Below, piece after piece: positions 50,063 to 62,208 of a stretch of DNA of 64,000 bases. The DNA is from Zhengitettix transpicula. Its lineage: Eukaryota; Arthropoda; Insecta; Orthoptera; Tetrigidae. A model generated the notes under the pieces. The model searched no databases. It worked only from the letters and a program-made list of their open reading frames with translations, and was not told the DNA's origin. The position numbers were made by a program, and so were the translations under genes. How positions within the stretch are numbered: the first letter of the stretch is position 1; each line of letters starts with the position of its first letter. The stretch spans positions 29,052,001 to 29,116,000 of the forward strand of contig CM073596.1 in assembly GCA_037074705.1 (NCBI GenBank), read 5' to 3'.

Positions 50063-51731
50063 TTATTATTATTATTTTCTTTCAATTTTATAATTTCCCT
50101 GTCTACCACACAGTCTGATTTTAAATACAAAGATAATCTAGTTGACTCTGCCTATACCACGATTTTATATTTTTATCTACTCGATTGCTATTTTACCATT
50201 TGTCTACCTTCGGTTGTGGGAAATTTTATAGTAAATACACGAAGTTGATAAATGTAAGTATTTACGTAATCTGTAATTAAATCCAAATATTTGCGACGTG
50301 ATTCAATCTAATAACGCATTGAGCCTGAAGAAGAAACAGAGACCGCGGTTCGGATGATAATAAAATTTAAAAGTGGAAAATTATGGGGAAACAAGCACAC
50401 GAAACGTTCACTAATATTATGATCAAAGAAATGGTACTTAAAATAAATTCAAAGCTCACAGAGATAGAAGATGAATGAAAGATGAATCAAGACATTCCTG
50501 CAATGCAAAGACTAATGAGAAACCAAGTAAGAAATAATTTGCTGACCCAAGGAATATTTTGGAAGTCTCTAACATTAATTATTCATTGTTGAAGTTTTCC
50601 TATCATTAGCAGGTTTCAGTGAACGGTACGGAGCCAAAGTTACTGCTCTGACGGCACCTGTTTCGTGGACGTAAACTTCGGCAGGTACAGCGACTGAATT
50701 AATTTCACAACTGAACAGGTCCCATTCGGAACGTGGGCGGATTTCGACAACGCGTGTAGCTTGGTCTCTTTTTATAACTTATCTTTTTCCGAGAGAAATG
50801 TCGTAAACGGTGCTAAAACGTCTTGACACGCGCAGGCCGTAAGCGGCAGTGTTGCTGTGGATCGTATGCAAATGAGTCAGCATCGTTTAGGCGAACCCAC
50901 GTGGGATTGGCAGATCTCCCCTCCCTGGATCGTGCATGTCCTTTTAAAAAGTCGCACACGTGGGTGAAGCGATCTGCCCACGGCACGAGCTCCTCGACCT
51001 TCGCCCAAACATGGCCTCCGTCAACAGCTGGCTGAAATACGATGTGGGGCACTTGCACTTCATACTTCCCAAAACAACGCGTCACAGCTCTACTGCGAAC
51101 CCTGACTGTCCAAATTAATTTGAATCCAACCAATGAGGTGGCTTCTTGAAATGCAACGACTGTTACGACAATAATCATTTAAATGTATTGCTAAATATAA
51201 AGTATAAGAAACCAATAATACACGTTTGAAATTAGGATTTTCAGGATGCGTTTATTGTAATAATATCCACCAGTCTCGTGACTGTAATTTTTGACTTAAA
51301 TAATAATACCATGATGTATTAACTACCCCATCCCCTTTGCCCCAGCGCCAATTAACTTCATTTCATACAGAATGTCCCACAAATCCAAATCTAACTTCTG
51401 ACTGTCCTTATAAATGGTGGCTCTAACTCGTTCGTTTCAACTCATATTTATATTCTAAGGTGTTTACACTTGTCAGAAAATTTAGACGCCTAATCCTGAA
51501 TTCAACAAGAAATAAACCTTTCGTTTGAGGCGTTTATTGGCTACGAAAAATTAATTTCTCTTCCCATTGCGAATTTATATTTTCCTTCGTAGTTATTATT
51601 TTAAATATATGCATCATAAATTCCCGAAAATGCTGAATATGACTCCTAAATAAATTTGTAATTTGAGAGTTTTAACAGAACAATTTATAAAGTGCTAGCA
51701 ATTTAAATATCAGATAACTTATAGCCGCATG
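50063..51731. other. Open frame of 121 codons on the minus strand; otherwise no gene
   Basis: A GC-richer section at about 50690-51130 is open on the minus strand (50813-51178) and yields a peptide including GKYEVQVPHIVFQPAVDGGH and WVRLNDADSFAYDP. I recognise no domain and no clear splice borders, and a shorter frame is open on the plus strand. It may be an old repeat or a fragment of a gene. The rest is AT-rich. Confidence 0.25.
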
Positions 51732-51966
51732 GAGACAGCAACATTCTTGCAGACATTATTACCTGATGCAGGTTTATCTAGGGTTTTGCCTGCATTTCTT
51801 TTAGGCGAATGCCGGGTAGTATCCTTAAACTATAGCCCGCGGACCCTAGTTAACCGTTGGCTACCCTCCTCTACCCTTCTGCATTACCCCTTTCAAATCC
51901 CTTCCTATTCTATTAAAGGAGATTTGACACTATGTGGATTACCCTCGTGTAGCCTGTTACCCTAAA
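51732..51966 (-). repeat. Family C dispersed repeat, copy missing the 5' part
   Basis: Shares ACCTGATGCAGGTTTATCTA, TTTTAGGCGAATGCCGGGTA, CTAGTTAACCGTTGGCTACC and CTATGTGGATTACCCTCGTG with the other family C copies. Confidence 0.75.
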
Positions 51967-51984
51967 ACAAATAGTTGTTTCTGT

Positions 51985-52308
51985 TCGAAATGGAACAGTC
52001 GGCAAGCTACCTTCTAAACTGGTCGAGGCACACAGAAAACCCCTCTCTCGCCATCGGAAGTGCGTGGGACAAGTACCCAAAGCCCCACCTACCTCATGCA
52101 GGTTTTATAGGGTTTGTCCTGCACCACTTTTAGGTGATATAGGATTAGTCCTGCACCGTTTTTAGGTAAGTTCTTGAAACTATAGCACGAGGGCCCTAGT
52201 TAACCCTCTATCTATCCGCATCCCCTCTTTCAAATCCCTTCCTATGTTATTAAAGGGGAATTACCAGCATGTGGATTACTCTCACGTTGCCTATTACTCT
52301 AAAAAAAA
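51985..52308 (-). repeat. Family C dispersed repeat with small internal duplication
   Basis: Shares GAACAGTCGGCAAGCTACCT, CTCTCGCCATCGGAAGTGCG, CCCTAGTTAACCCT and CATGTGGATTACTCTC with other copies. It retains the middle section absent from 49698-50062. Inside, GTCCTGCACCACTTTTAGGT and GTCCTGCACCGTTTTTAGGT are a local tandem duplication about 38 bp apart. Confidence 0.75.
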
Positions 52309-54144
52309 TACTAATGTATTAATATTGCAAGTGTGTTGTAACATTAATGAACCATATTAAAACGAAATATTTTGCTTACCATTTATAACTATTTTATTTC
52401 CCTCACCATACTGGAATTAAATTTTATGGAATTAATTTCTCTCTTACAGTTGTCAACATTTTTACGAGTGCTCTGCATCAAATTTTTATATTTTGTTCGT
52501 TTAAAACAAATTGAGAGACCTGACCTGTCACCGCTTGCTTGTTGATGCTTAGGGTCAACTTAAGACTGGTAAAGTGTGGCTTGGTGGAATCAAGTTGTTC
52601 TGGTGAAGCCCTGGTAACCTTGTTAGCGACCCTGTTTGAGATCCCCGACCTCTCTGGCACCGTTCCCACGAACAGCTTCATGCAACTTTCCCGCATCATT
52701 TGTACCTGTAAGTTATGCACGTTCTGGTAACCTTGCTTCCAGATTCTTTAAAAATATTGACCAGACAACTTCTGCTCAAAAATGTGGCGAGATCTTCCAT
52801 TTGGTTCTCAGTTACACCCAATCTCGATATATTCAATGATAAAGCAAAATTTTTCTCTCAGTCAATGTAGAGATGTATCTGGGGAATCAACATCTACCAT
52901 TAAAAATTTGGGGTTCCCATTTAAGTATTTTATTTTGCCCCTCACACATTCCCAGTTGGGGAGTCGAGATTGGTATCGTTGGATGTTCCACATCGAGACG
53001 AACAAATTTCGTAAACCTTTTCTTAAAGGAAGATATTTCAATTTATCCAGATAATTGGGGGACTATATATAACTAGCAAAGCTCTCGAATTTCGGAAACT
53101 TCCTTGGGACGGCTACGGCTAGACGGAAGTATGAACAATACAACACTACCTGTTCATCGTGACTGATTTATTGGAAAACATTTCTAGGTCTTACCTTTAC
53201 AGGTCGAAATGAACGTTTATCATTCTTTGCATAACAAGAACACATTTAATGACGTCAAATTTTACCACGGCACTTTTTGCCTGCCCTACATAAGACTCGG
53301 ATTACAAAAATTTCTTCAAGTAAAATTCTATGTACATAAAGATATATGGATATACGGGTTGTTTTGTTATGTCTAAATCGCTGAACAAACGTGTTAAGTT
53401 TCGCGGAATTTTCCTGTATGATTTTGTTTTTGTAGATGCCACGTTTTATTACGTTGAATTTTTATGGCATCGTTAAATCCTGTTAACACGTTTGCTCTTA
53501 ATGAATCCAGAGAAAAGTTAGCTAATTCTGTAACTGCGTGGAATGTAATTGAGTAATAAATTTCGTCAAGTGAAGGAAATAAGTGCGTCGGAGGTTTTCA
53601 GATTGGGAAAGGATCTGCGTGCTTCATCATCGCCGGCCTTGCGCTTCTCACATTGGTTTGAGCAAGGTTCTGCGCACCTCATTTCAACTGCGAGGGAAAC
53701 GCCCGTCCTCTTCCTACGTTTCGCAGGCTGCGGAATGTGGTTCGGCAAACCTCTGGAATCCAGCAATTCTTTTGTTTGCGTGCGTGTGTGCGCAGAGCGC
53801 GTTTCGTAACGAACTCTTCGGCGGAGTCCATATCGCGTTACACCGTGAGTCACCCACCCGACCTGCTACATGTGAGCCACATCTGATCATGTCTTCTTAC
53901 TCAACATGACCCTCGAAGACGGAGAAAACACGTCTCTTCCTCGAAGGCCGCTCGACTGCGAGCGAAATTCGCTAGGCCTGTAGCCTATGATGGTCTCCAT
54001 ACTAGAGTCGATTGCTGCTGCATAGGGAGAACTAAAAGTTCGCTCAGTAGCCGAATCAAATATCATATGCCCAATATCAAACCTACAATTGACAATCAAT
54101 CTGTCGTCTCCAAATATATCAATTCCAAACATTCATTTGATTGG
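52309..54144. other. No supported gene; GC-richer patch at 53580-53960
   Basis: The patch is open in several frames on both strands (for example 53566-53853 minus) but shows no domain or phase-compatible splice junction with exon 4. The remainder is AT-rich. Confidence 0.35.
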
Positions 54145-55190
54145 CAAAAAAATTTTTTCAGCTATCGACACAAAATTATATTCGAAATGTTTTATGAAAA
54201 AAAATTTAAGTGATAAAAAATTTACGTCGGATTAAAAATCTATATAATAAAAAAGGATGTATATTTGTATGTATGTATGTATGTATTTACGTTGTTCTTT
54301 ATACAAATTTTATAGCGTGGACAGAATGCAACAAAAATTGGTATACGTATTCTGCCAAAATTGAGAACCGGTACTGTGGGGGTGACAAACCACTAGCATA
54401 AATGTGAAAAGAATTATAATTTTAAAAAGTGATCATTAAGTGATAAATTACTGCGCGCCAATATATCATGACATCACGCGACAGAGAGAGACGTTACTAC
54501 GCGACGAACAAAGGAAATAGTTCGATTTTTCCGTAATGAAATGAAGCAGAAATATTTTCATTGAATAAAAGTATAATTCTATCCAGTAATACTCCATCGA
54601 GTGATAATAAAAAACAATACAAAATACTTTACAATCGTTGCGGAAAATGTTAGTTAATTTAGTGAGTGCAATATGGCCACCATTTCTTTACATTTGGAAT
54701 GTAGCTATCAATTTGATCACTTCAATCCTTCGTAATGTGCGAATACTGATGGACAATTATATACTCAAGAAGTACTGTCTGAAGACTTACTGACAATTAT
54801 TTCTTCGCGGAGAATTATATTTCTAAAGAATAACGATGGTATGTTTGTTGCTATTATGCAATTAAATTCTATGTATCTTATAGCCATTAAATTAATGCAG
54901 TATATTTATGTATTGGTAAAGAAATTCGGAGGTATGTTTGTTGAGATTGATGCAATAAAATTCAATGTATTTTATAGCTGTTCAATTAAAGCACTATTGG
55001 TCGAAATTGTGTACGGAACTAGGAATAGTTAGATTTAGGTTGTGTCTTCTTGACTAAAGATTAATATAGAATTAAATTCTTTTTCGGGTTTATATAAATA
55101 AGACACGGGCAACGCCGGGCACTCAGCTAGTTAATAATAAAAATGATACCCAAATACAGACAAAAAAGTGATAATATAAATGCGACACAA
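54145..55190 (+). repeat. Family F repeat, interrupted by a Helitron-like element
   Basis: The pieces 54145-54238 and 55131-55190 together match the uninterrupted copy at 63900-64000. They read AAAAAATTTACGTCGGATTA before the insertion, and TTAATAATAAAAATGATACC followed by CAAATACAGAC after it. Confidence 0.65.
54239..55130 (+). mobile_element. Helitron-like element, family A, longest copy (892 bp)
   Basis: Starts TCTATATAATAAAAAAGGAT directly after AAAAA and ends GGGCAACGCCGGGCACTCAG followed by CTAG, directly before TTAATAAT. No TIRs, no target duplication. It includes a local tandem duplication with a 93-bp period (ATGTTTGTTG at 54841 and 54934) that lengthens it relative to other long copies. 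The CRE-like palindrome is mutated to TGACATCA. Both borders are supported by the empty copy of the host repeat at 63900-64000. Confidence 0.85.
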
Positions 55191-56989
55191 CTGCACTCGT
55201 CAGTTGGCAAAACTCAATCATTGTAATTAACATACAAACTGATACAGGTCTAGTAACTTCATTGATTATATATTATCTTTTTCCGTTTTATCTTTGCTTT
55301 TGAATTTGTGCAGTTTTTCCTCATTTCGTCCTGACGTAAGCAACAAGAATTGCAGAAACGTTGCGTGGTATTTATTTTATCACATAATTTTGTCTCTTAA
55401 ATGGTTACTTCATTATAAATTTAGTAGAAAACTCTAAGATGTTAAATTAATTGTCATATTTGTATTTCTATTTTCTGAAGGTAATTAATTTACCGAATTC
55501 CAAGTCAGGAGCACTGGACCAGAGGAAACTTAAAAATTATGTGTATTCTGTATTATTCGCTACGGATAATTAATAACACTTGCTGTATATCGTTGGTACT
55601 TGTTCATGTTGTTTCGTGTAATTAATGGCCCGGATTTGAATTTTACTGACGGATATTATTCGACGAAAGTACAGAGATGAGATAAAAGTGTAAGTAGTGA
55701 CAGCTAGTTCCAACGTTGAAACTGCCTTTCATTTCCTCAGCTTCTTTCACTACTTAAACTTATTTCATGTCTCTACTTTTCTATCACAGGCGATGGAATG
55801 TCAATAATATCTCTACCAATTAATATGCAACGGCAGGCATCTGAGGGCTTTGACTCAGACAGTAGCAACGAGTGTAATTTGATTTGAACGTCAATCCATA
55901 GCGCTACTAATGTCGGAACATTGAAAGATAGAAATAACACATTGAGTAGCTGTACAAGATGAGACCAGTCCATACTCAACGTATTGGAAATAATTTCTGA
56001 ATTCTGTTATCCACAGAACGTCATACTGTACAAGGAAAGGTCAGGTCCACCTCACGGACAAGGACTATCCTTAGTATAGTTAGTTGGAATATATTACTCA
56101 CGTGTTAGGTATTTGTACACGGACACCGAACTTCGTTAAACATTACACATGGGCTTAAATTATAATAAAAATTACCCAATTAACGAAACCACAAAATTTC
56201 ATCCTACTTTTTCAAATATTTTTGTTTTGTTTTGTATTTGTTTGACTATCGGGGGGGTGGTGCTAGACGCTTCCGCACCACCGGAGTTCATCTCCGCCGA
56301 GCACACGACGTAATTGGTGCCATCCGGCCGATTCCGGCCCACCTAAGTCAGGGCATGGCAGGGCGGGTCTTCTCGTTGGTCATTCCGACCTCGCCGCGCC
56401 TAAGCTGCCAACTCCGTATTGAAATCGACACGTAAGGAACGGCGGTCCTCGCTTTGAAGCACACAGGTCGTGACGGAAATACAGAAATCCCGGCCCCGTT
56501 ACATAACAATACAGTGGGACGACACAAAAAATGTCATTGAGGAACCGAGAACTGACAGATTTTGCTTAGGGAATGAAAATGAGGGAGCCGAACCCTAAGC
56601 TCCAGTTTAGGTTCCGATTTTTATGACGATGCTGACCTACTCTTCGTTCTTTTGTTAATTTTGGGAAATAAAGCAAAAAGTATATATTTAAATCTTACCT
56701 GTGGTGCTTGTATCGTTTCAGAATCTTCTTGGTGAATCTGCATTTCCGCTCTTTTGTTTCTCCAAAACAGCCTCGTTATCTATTCACTCCTTATTTTTCC
56801 ATTAACTCGTCGCAGTGTTACTCTCGTTCCATCGTATTAATTCCTTTCACATAAAAATTCTATAACCTATGACTTTCAAATTATAAATATGCTCACTCCT
56901 CAACTCGAAACATATATTTCTCGTCCGCTCACAAAAATGTCCCTGCTACTTTTGCTCTCCGAGAAAACCGAAGACCACTTTATATTATA
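55191..56989. other. No supported gene; GC-rich patch at 56246-56500
   Basis: The patch starts with a G run (ATCGGGGGGGTGGTGC) and stays GC-rich to about CCCGGCCCCG. It may be a short dispersed repeat, but no second copy was found in the window. The rest is AT-rich. Confidence 0.35.
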
Positions 56990-57655
56990 CTAGCTGGGTG
57001 CCTGACGTTTCCATATAACCATAACAGCCCCCCCACACCAAATTTGTTGCTTTTGCGTTATTTTTACGTAACGCCCCTCCACCCCCACCCCTAAGCGTGC
57101 TCCCCTCCCATGCCGAAAGGAGTTGAAATTTTACACAAAAAAATTGTTAGAAATAATATCGATCTAATTAGCCCTGAAAAATATTTATTCAACGAAAATA
57201 TCGACCGTGTTTGCAAGTTCAAGATTTCCACCAAAGCCCCTGAGGTTTAAATAGCAAGTTGAATGTCATAATTAACCTCAGCGATATTCATAACCCTGGA
57301 TTCGACTCAAATCTCGGTTTTATTCGCGTTTTTTTGTAACGCCCGTCCATCCCCACCCCTAAGGTTGCTCCTTTCCCATGCTGTAAGGGGGTTGAAATTA
57401 TACATTGCTAATAACACTATCAATCTCTTTGATCTCAAAATATATTTATCCGACTTAACTATCGGCCGTTTTAACATGTTTGAATATTTCCACCCTCATT
57501 AACCCCCGCTCCTTAGGATGGTAGACGTGTCTCACCTCGACAGTGTTTGTGTCCTGGTCACAAAGAAATCGTGTACGAAATTTGGTTTCTCCCCGCGGCG
57601 GATCTGTGAACGAATACATCTGAAGGTGTACTCGATATAAAAATCTACATCCCAT
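56990..57655 (-). mobile_element. Helitron-like element, family B, shortened copy
   Basis: On the minus strand the 3' end is GGAAACGTCAGGCACCCAGC and TAG, followed by T outside (A at 56989 is absent; C at 56990 begins the CTAG). Inside are family B segments (CACCCCTAAGCGTGCTCCCC, GAATGTCATAATTAACCTCA, ACTATCGGCCGTTTTAACAT, GTCTCACCTCGACAGTG). The 5' leader is not recognisable, so the right border is approximate. Confidence 0.65.
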
Positions 57656-60162
57656 CCCCCTGGCCAAGAGAACAACGATGTCTCAGCAAACGTAATTTAA
57701 TGTCAATTTTGCCAGATAAACACGTGTCAACTGATGCACGTCTGTTATTTTTACGTCGTATAGAATGGTTTTCTACCGTTGTCAAATTTAGATGCCGTAA
57801 AATATTCACCCAGAAAGAGAAATAATTATAGAATAATTCACTTCTCAAAGTGACGCAATTTTAGGTTAATATTTTTCAATTAATATTATATTATAAGTTT
57901 GAACGGATTTAAAGTAAACATGTATTCGTTTTTAAGTCGAGTAATCTATGTAGAAGTGTCCCAATAAAATAAATGAAATATGTGACAATCCTGTAGAATA
58001 AAAACTCAACGGACAGCTGCATTGTGTAGATCGTAGTTGAGTGTAAACAATGTCAAGGTAAATTACGTCACACCGTGTCGTCACGTAGAGGTTGGTCGGG
58101 CTCCAAGGAAACTTGCTGCAGTATTATTCATCCTCCATAGGAATATCGGTAAAAATAAGCGAACGAACGATAGAATTGCGGCAGAATAACTGAAAGTAAA
58201 CTTATTTTAAAAGTGTGTATATTTTAATTTCTCTTCATTCAACAATCATCGCCGTGATTACATTTTATAGAATTTCGAACACGCGGAATATCATATTTCA
58301 TCACTTAAATGATGATAACAAGAATTGTTATAACGTGATAATTGAAGTGCTTTGCTTTATTTGAGTTTTTTTTTGTATTTCTCCATTAATATGGCTATAT
58401 GTTTGGTGTCCATTACAGACACTGGAAACTTATTCTCCTTTCATTGCACCAATTTTAAGCCGCTTTTTCTTGGTCCCACATTCCTCTTGTGAAACTGACT
58501 TGTACACGTTCCGTATGTAGGCATCATTATTTAAGAGTAAAAGAAGTCATTTTTACGCAACCTGTGAGCTGGAAACGTGTTCCTTGGCCCTGTTCCGAGA
58601 AACTAAAGCGTTATATTTATTATGGCAAAAACAGTTTTATTGGATGTAAAAGTAAATATTGATACAGTGATCACTGGGTTCCAGTCAATCCTAAGAACGA
58701 CACTAAAAAATGACTTCTTAATCATAATTTTATATAAACAACATATTAAAGTGAGTTTGTAATCAATAATATGAATATACTAAAACGGAATATAATTTTT
58801 CGTTATATGAGGGAACCATAAAGGCTAAACTTGTCATGTAAGGAACTTTAGGACAGAAAATACTCCTAGACGACACTGGGATCTTGACAGGGATCACACG
58901 AGACCTCTCGATTGAATTTAGTTCTATTACATTATATTCGACAATAGTTCAATAAATATCGTACTTAAATCCAATTTATAAATTATTTTAATCCATTAAT
59001 TTGGATGCAGTAGACTTAATTTAAAATAACTGACGTGATATTTTGGTAGTAAGTTAAATAAAGTTAAAAAATATATATTTATAATCCTAAGTCAGACAGT
59101 AATTTCATTATTCTTATTCCAGTATTACCTACGTTAATTTTACAGCAGATAAAGGCACGATGCTTGTTTTATTTTGTTCCAATACATTTTAAATTCACCT
59201 CTTATATGCTTCTTTTTTATCTGACAAAGTCGACACTGTTGAATTGTCACGTTCTTGTAAAAAGAAAATAAAAGACAGTGAAATTACCTCCGATATCAGA
59301 AAATTGGAACATAGAAAAGTCAAAGAATTTTTGAGAGAAAAGCTAATACACTGCTCCTGGTCACAATAAGAATTTATACTTTGCAGGATAATGGCCAAAA
59401 ACTGGAATGAGCTAATGTAGAAAATTCACGAGAGCTCAGTTAAGGTAATATACGAATTTATAAATAAATGAGTAGCCAAGATAGAAGTGTGGTAAATAGC
59501 GACTCCTAAATTCTCTCAGTACTTTGAAGAACTAACTACAGCTACTATCTTCAGGCATTTATTTTTATCCATAACTGCCTACATATCTAAATTTACTCAG
59601 TTTAAATTTCAGCACTTTGGCAAGAGATTTATGTCGGGGCATTATGTTAGAAAACAAAGCGTGTTCTCATTAAGTAGCGGCTGCCCAATAAGTGTCCTAA
59701 ATCGTCCATTTAATTACAATCTGGGTTGTAATTTTGGTCGTAAACATTTTATGTGCCACAACGTATTAGAAGAAAATTGGACGCATCCTGTTGTAAACGG
59801 CATGTTCGAGGGTCATCGCTGACGAAGGTCCCTTGTTAGAGGTCAAGGGAATGCAGTTAAGCTCTCCGGCGGAGAATTTGGCGAACACCTGTTGTCGAGT
59901 GCAACTTCGTCACGATACAGACCCTGCGTGAGGTTAATGCATAGAATCATTCGATTTTTTTCACGAGCAAGCCTTGCTGTAACGGCTGTAAAAATATATA
60001 ATGATTATGCGACGTTAGTGAGAAGTTGACTGTGACGGAACACAGTCAAGTCCTCGGTTGGGGAAAAAATGAAATTACTTTCCGAACAACGAACAATAAT
60101 ACTAAATCAGAAACTTTCTTTACGTACAGAAACGGCGTGACTACAATATCCAAATCTATCTA
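57656..60162. other. No supported gene
   Basis: AT-rich with short open frames only. A slightly GC-richer section at 59620-59960 has no recognised content. Confidence 0.4.
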
Positions 60163-60765
60163 TCTATATAATAAAAAAGGATGTATATTTGTATGTATGT
60201 ATGTATGTATGTATTTACGTTAATTTCTATACAAATTTAAAAGCGTGGATAGATTGCAACAAAAATTGGTACACAAATTCTTCAAAACACGAGAAACGGT
60301 ACTGTGAGGGTGAGAAACGCCTAGCATACATGTGGAAAGAATTATAATTAAAAACCGTGATCATTAAATATTAAATTACTGCGCGCCAAGAGACAATGAC
60401 GTCACGCGAGAGAAAGACGTAACTACGCAACGAACAAAGGAAATATCTCCTTTATTAGGAATGAAATAAAGCAGAAATATTTTTTTTAAATAAAAAGTAT
60501 AATTTTATACAGCAATATTCCATCGAATGATAATAAAGAAGAATACGAATTACTTTACCATCTTTGGGGAAAATGTAAGTTAATTTTTGCGCTGTATTAG
60601 TTGTGAGTCTAGCTAACAATTTCATCAATATAATATTTCGTAATGTATGAAGACTGAGTGACGATTATATCCTGAAATACTCTAGGAATATATTGAAGTA
60701 TTCAATTAAATACTTTTTCGAGTTTATATAAATAAGTACACGAGCAACGCCGGGCACCTAGCTAG
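60163..60765 (+). mobile_element. Helitron-like element, family A, short form (603 bp)
   Basis: Begins TCTATATAATAAAAAAGGAT after A and ends CGAGCAACGCCGGGCACCTA then GCTAG before T. Its reverse complement closely matches 4189-4793 from end to end. TGACGTCA is intact at 60397-60404. It abuts LINE-derived sequence at its right side. Confidence 0.85.
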
Positions 60766-62208
60766 TTAAAAAATAAAACGTCTCCAGGCATTGATCAAAT
60801 AAAAATCACTTATAAGCTCTACCCAAAAAAAAGCCCTAATCCTACTAACACCAATGTATAACGCCATATTAAAAACCTCCAAAATCCTCAATAACTGGAA
60901 AATTGCAACAATAATACTAATTAACAAACCAAATAAATAAAAATCCTTCCCCAGACCCATCAGTCTCTTACCAATACGGACAGAAGTCTTAGAATAACTA
61001 TTTTTACCACAACTACAAAAAAAACAAATCTCGCACTTAATCCCTAACCAACAATTTTGATTCCGAAACAATCACTCTTGTCCTCAACGTAGTAACATAG
61101 TAACAGAATATATTAAGAGATCCTTTGAAAACAAAAATATATGCCCAGCCACGTTCTTGGATTCTGAAAAATTATTCGACAAGGTTCACAATCCCTCACT
61201 CCTCTTCAAATTAAAATCTCACCTGTTCACCTCCTGCTTTAACCTCATATCCAACTGTCTTACAAGCCACTGTTATCGTGTCAAATATCAAAACTATTTT
61301 TTCCCTAATATACATTATTCACTCAGGGGTCCCTCAAGGTAGCGTCCTCGGCTCACTCCATCTATACGCACGATATCCCCCAAAAAAACCGCAACAAAAA
61401 CTTTCATGTAGCCATACTTTACCAGTCCCTTGACTGCTAATCGGCTACAATACATCTGCAAACTGCCATGTAGCCATTTGGGCTAGTAGTTGGAGAATAA
61501 CCATAAACAACCCCATCACAGTTCCTTTTCCCCCTAATAAAGATACAATTCACTAAAAATATCTATTTTAACAACACACCCATTCCAAATAAACAAAACC
61601 ATAAATACCTTGGTTTAATACTCGATTCAAAGCTGACGTGGTCCAAACACACCAGTAACATTAAAAAAAATCATCAATCACCGCTACTATTAAATTATCA
61701 ATCCTAATTCTCCTTTATCCCTTTCAACGAAAAAATTAGTTTATATATCCCTTATTTCTCCATTATGGAAGTACGGCTGTAACATTTGGGGTTCCGCAGC
61801 CAAAACACACATCAACAAGATCCGAACACCCCTAAATAAAATCCTTCGTCGTATCACAAACTGTCCCTGGTACTTGTCCAATTCCCGCATCCACAGTGAC
61901 CTCAATATTCCATTTATTTAGCAAACAATAGCCAAATACATACTTCTTCAATATAAAAAAAGACATAATTCACCCCAACCCGTTAATATCCGATACAGCT
62001 GCCTCTCCTCCACCTCCCATACAACATCGCCGATTTAAAAGAAAGATACCGAGAGACCTAATAAATATCCAATAAAAAAATATATACGTACAGTAGGTGA
62101 AATAAAATGTGCCCCAGAAGATGTATGTAGTATAATAGAAAATGTACAAATATCACATGACTAAAAATCATTATATTGTAAAGTTACCTGAATAATAATA
62201 ATAATAAC
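60766..62208 (+). pseudogene. Jockey-like LINE remnant, RT domain to 3' end
   Basis: Translating across several frames gives SPGIDQIKITYKL at the start (the PG.D motif of Jockey RTs). A LGSLL..IYTHDIP-like RT block and the remnant of a FADD-type box (VAILYQ) follow. Then come NHKYLGLILDSKLTW and a C-terminal TPLNKILRRITNCPWYLSNS with HSDLNIP. Many stops and frameshifts occur. The 3' end is a (TAA)n run at about 62190-62207, a usual tail for such elements. The 5' part is missing; what remains starts immediately after the Helitron-like element. Family assignment is by motif recall. Confidence 0.75.
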
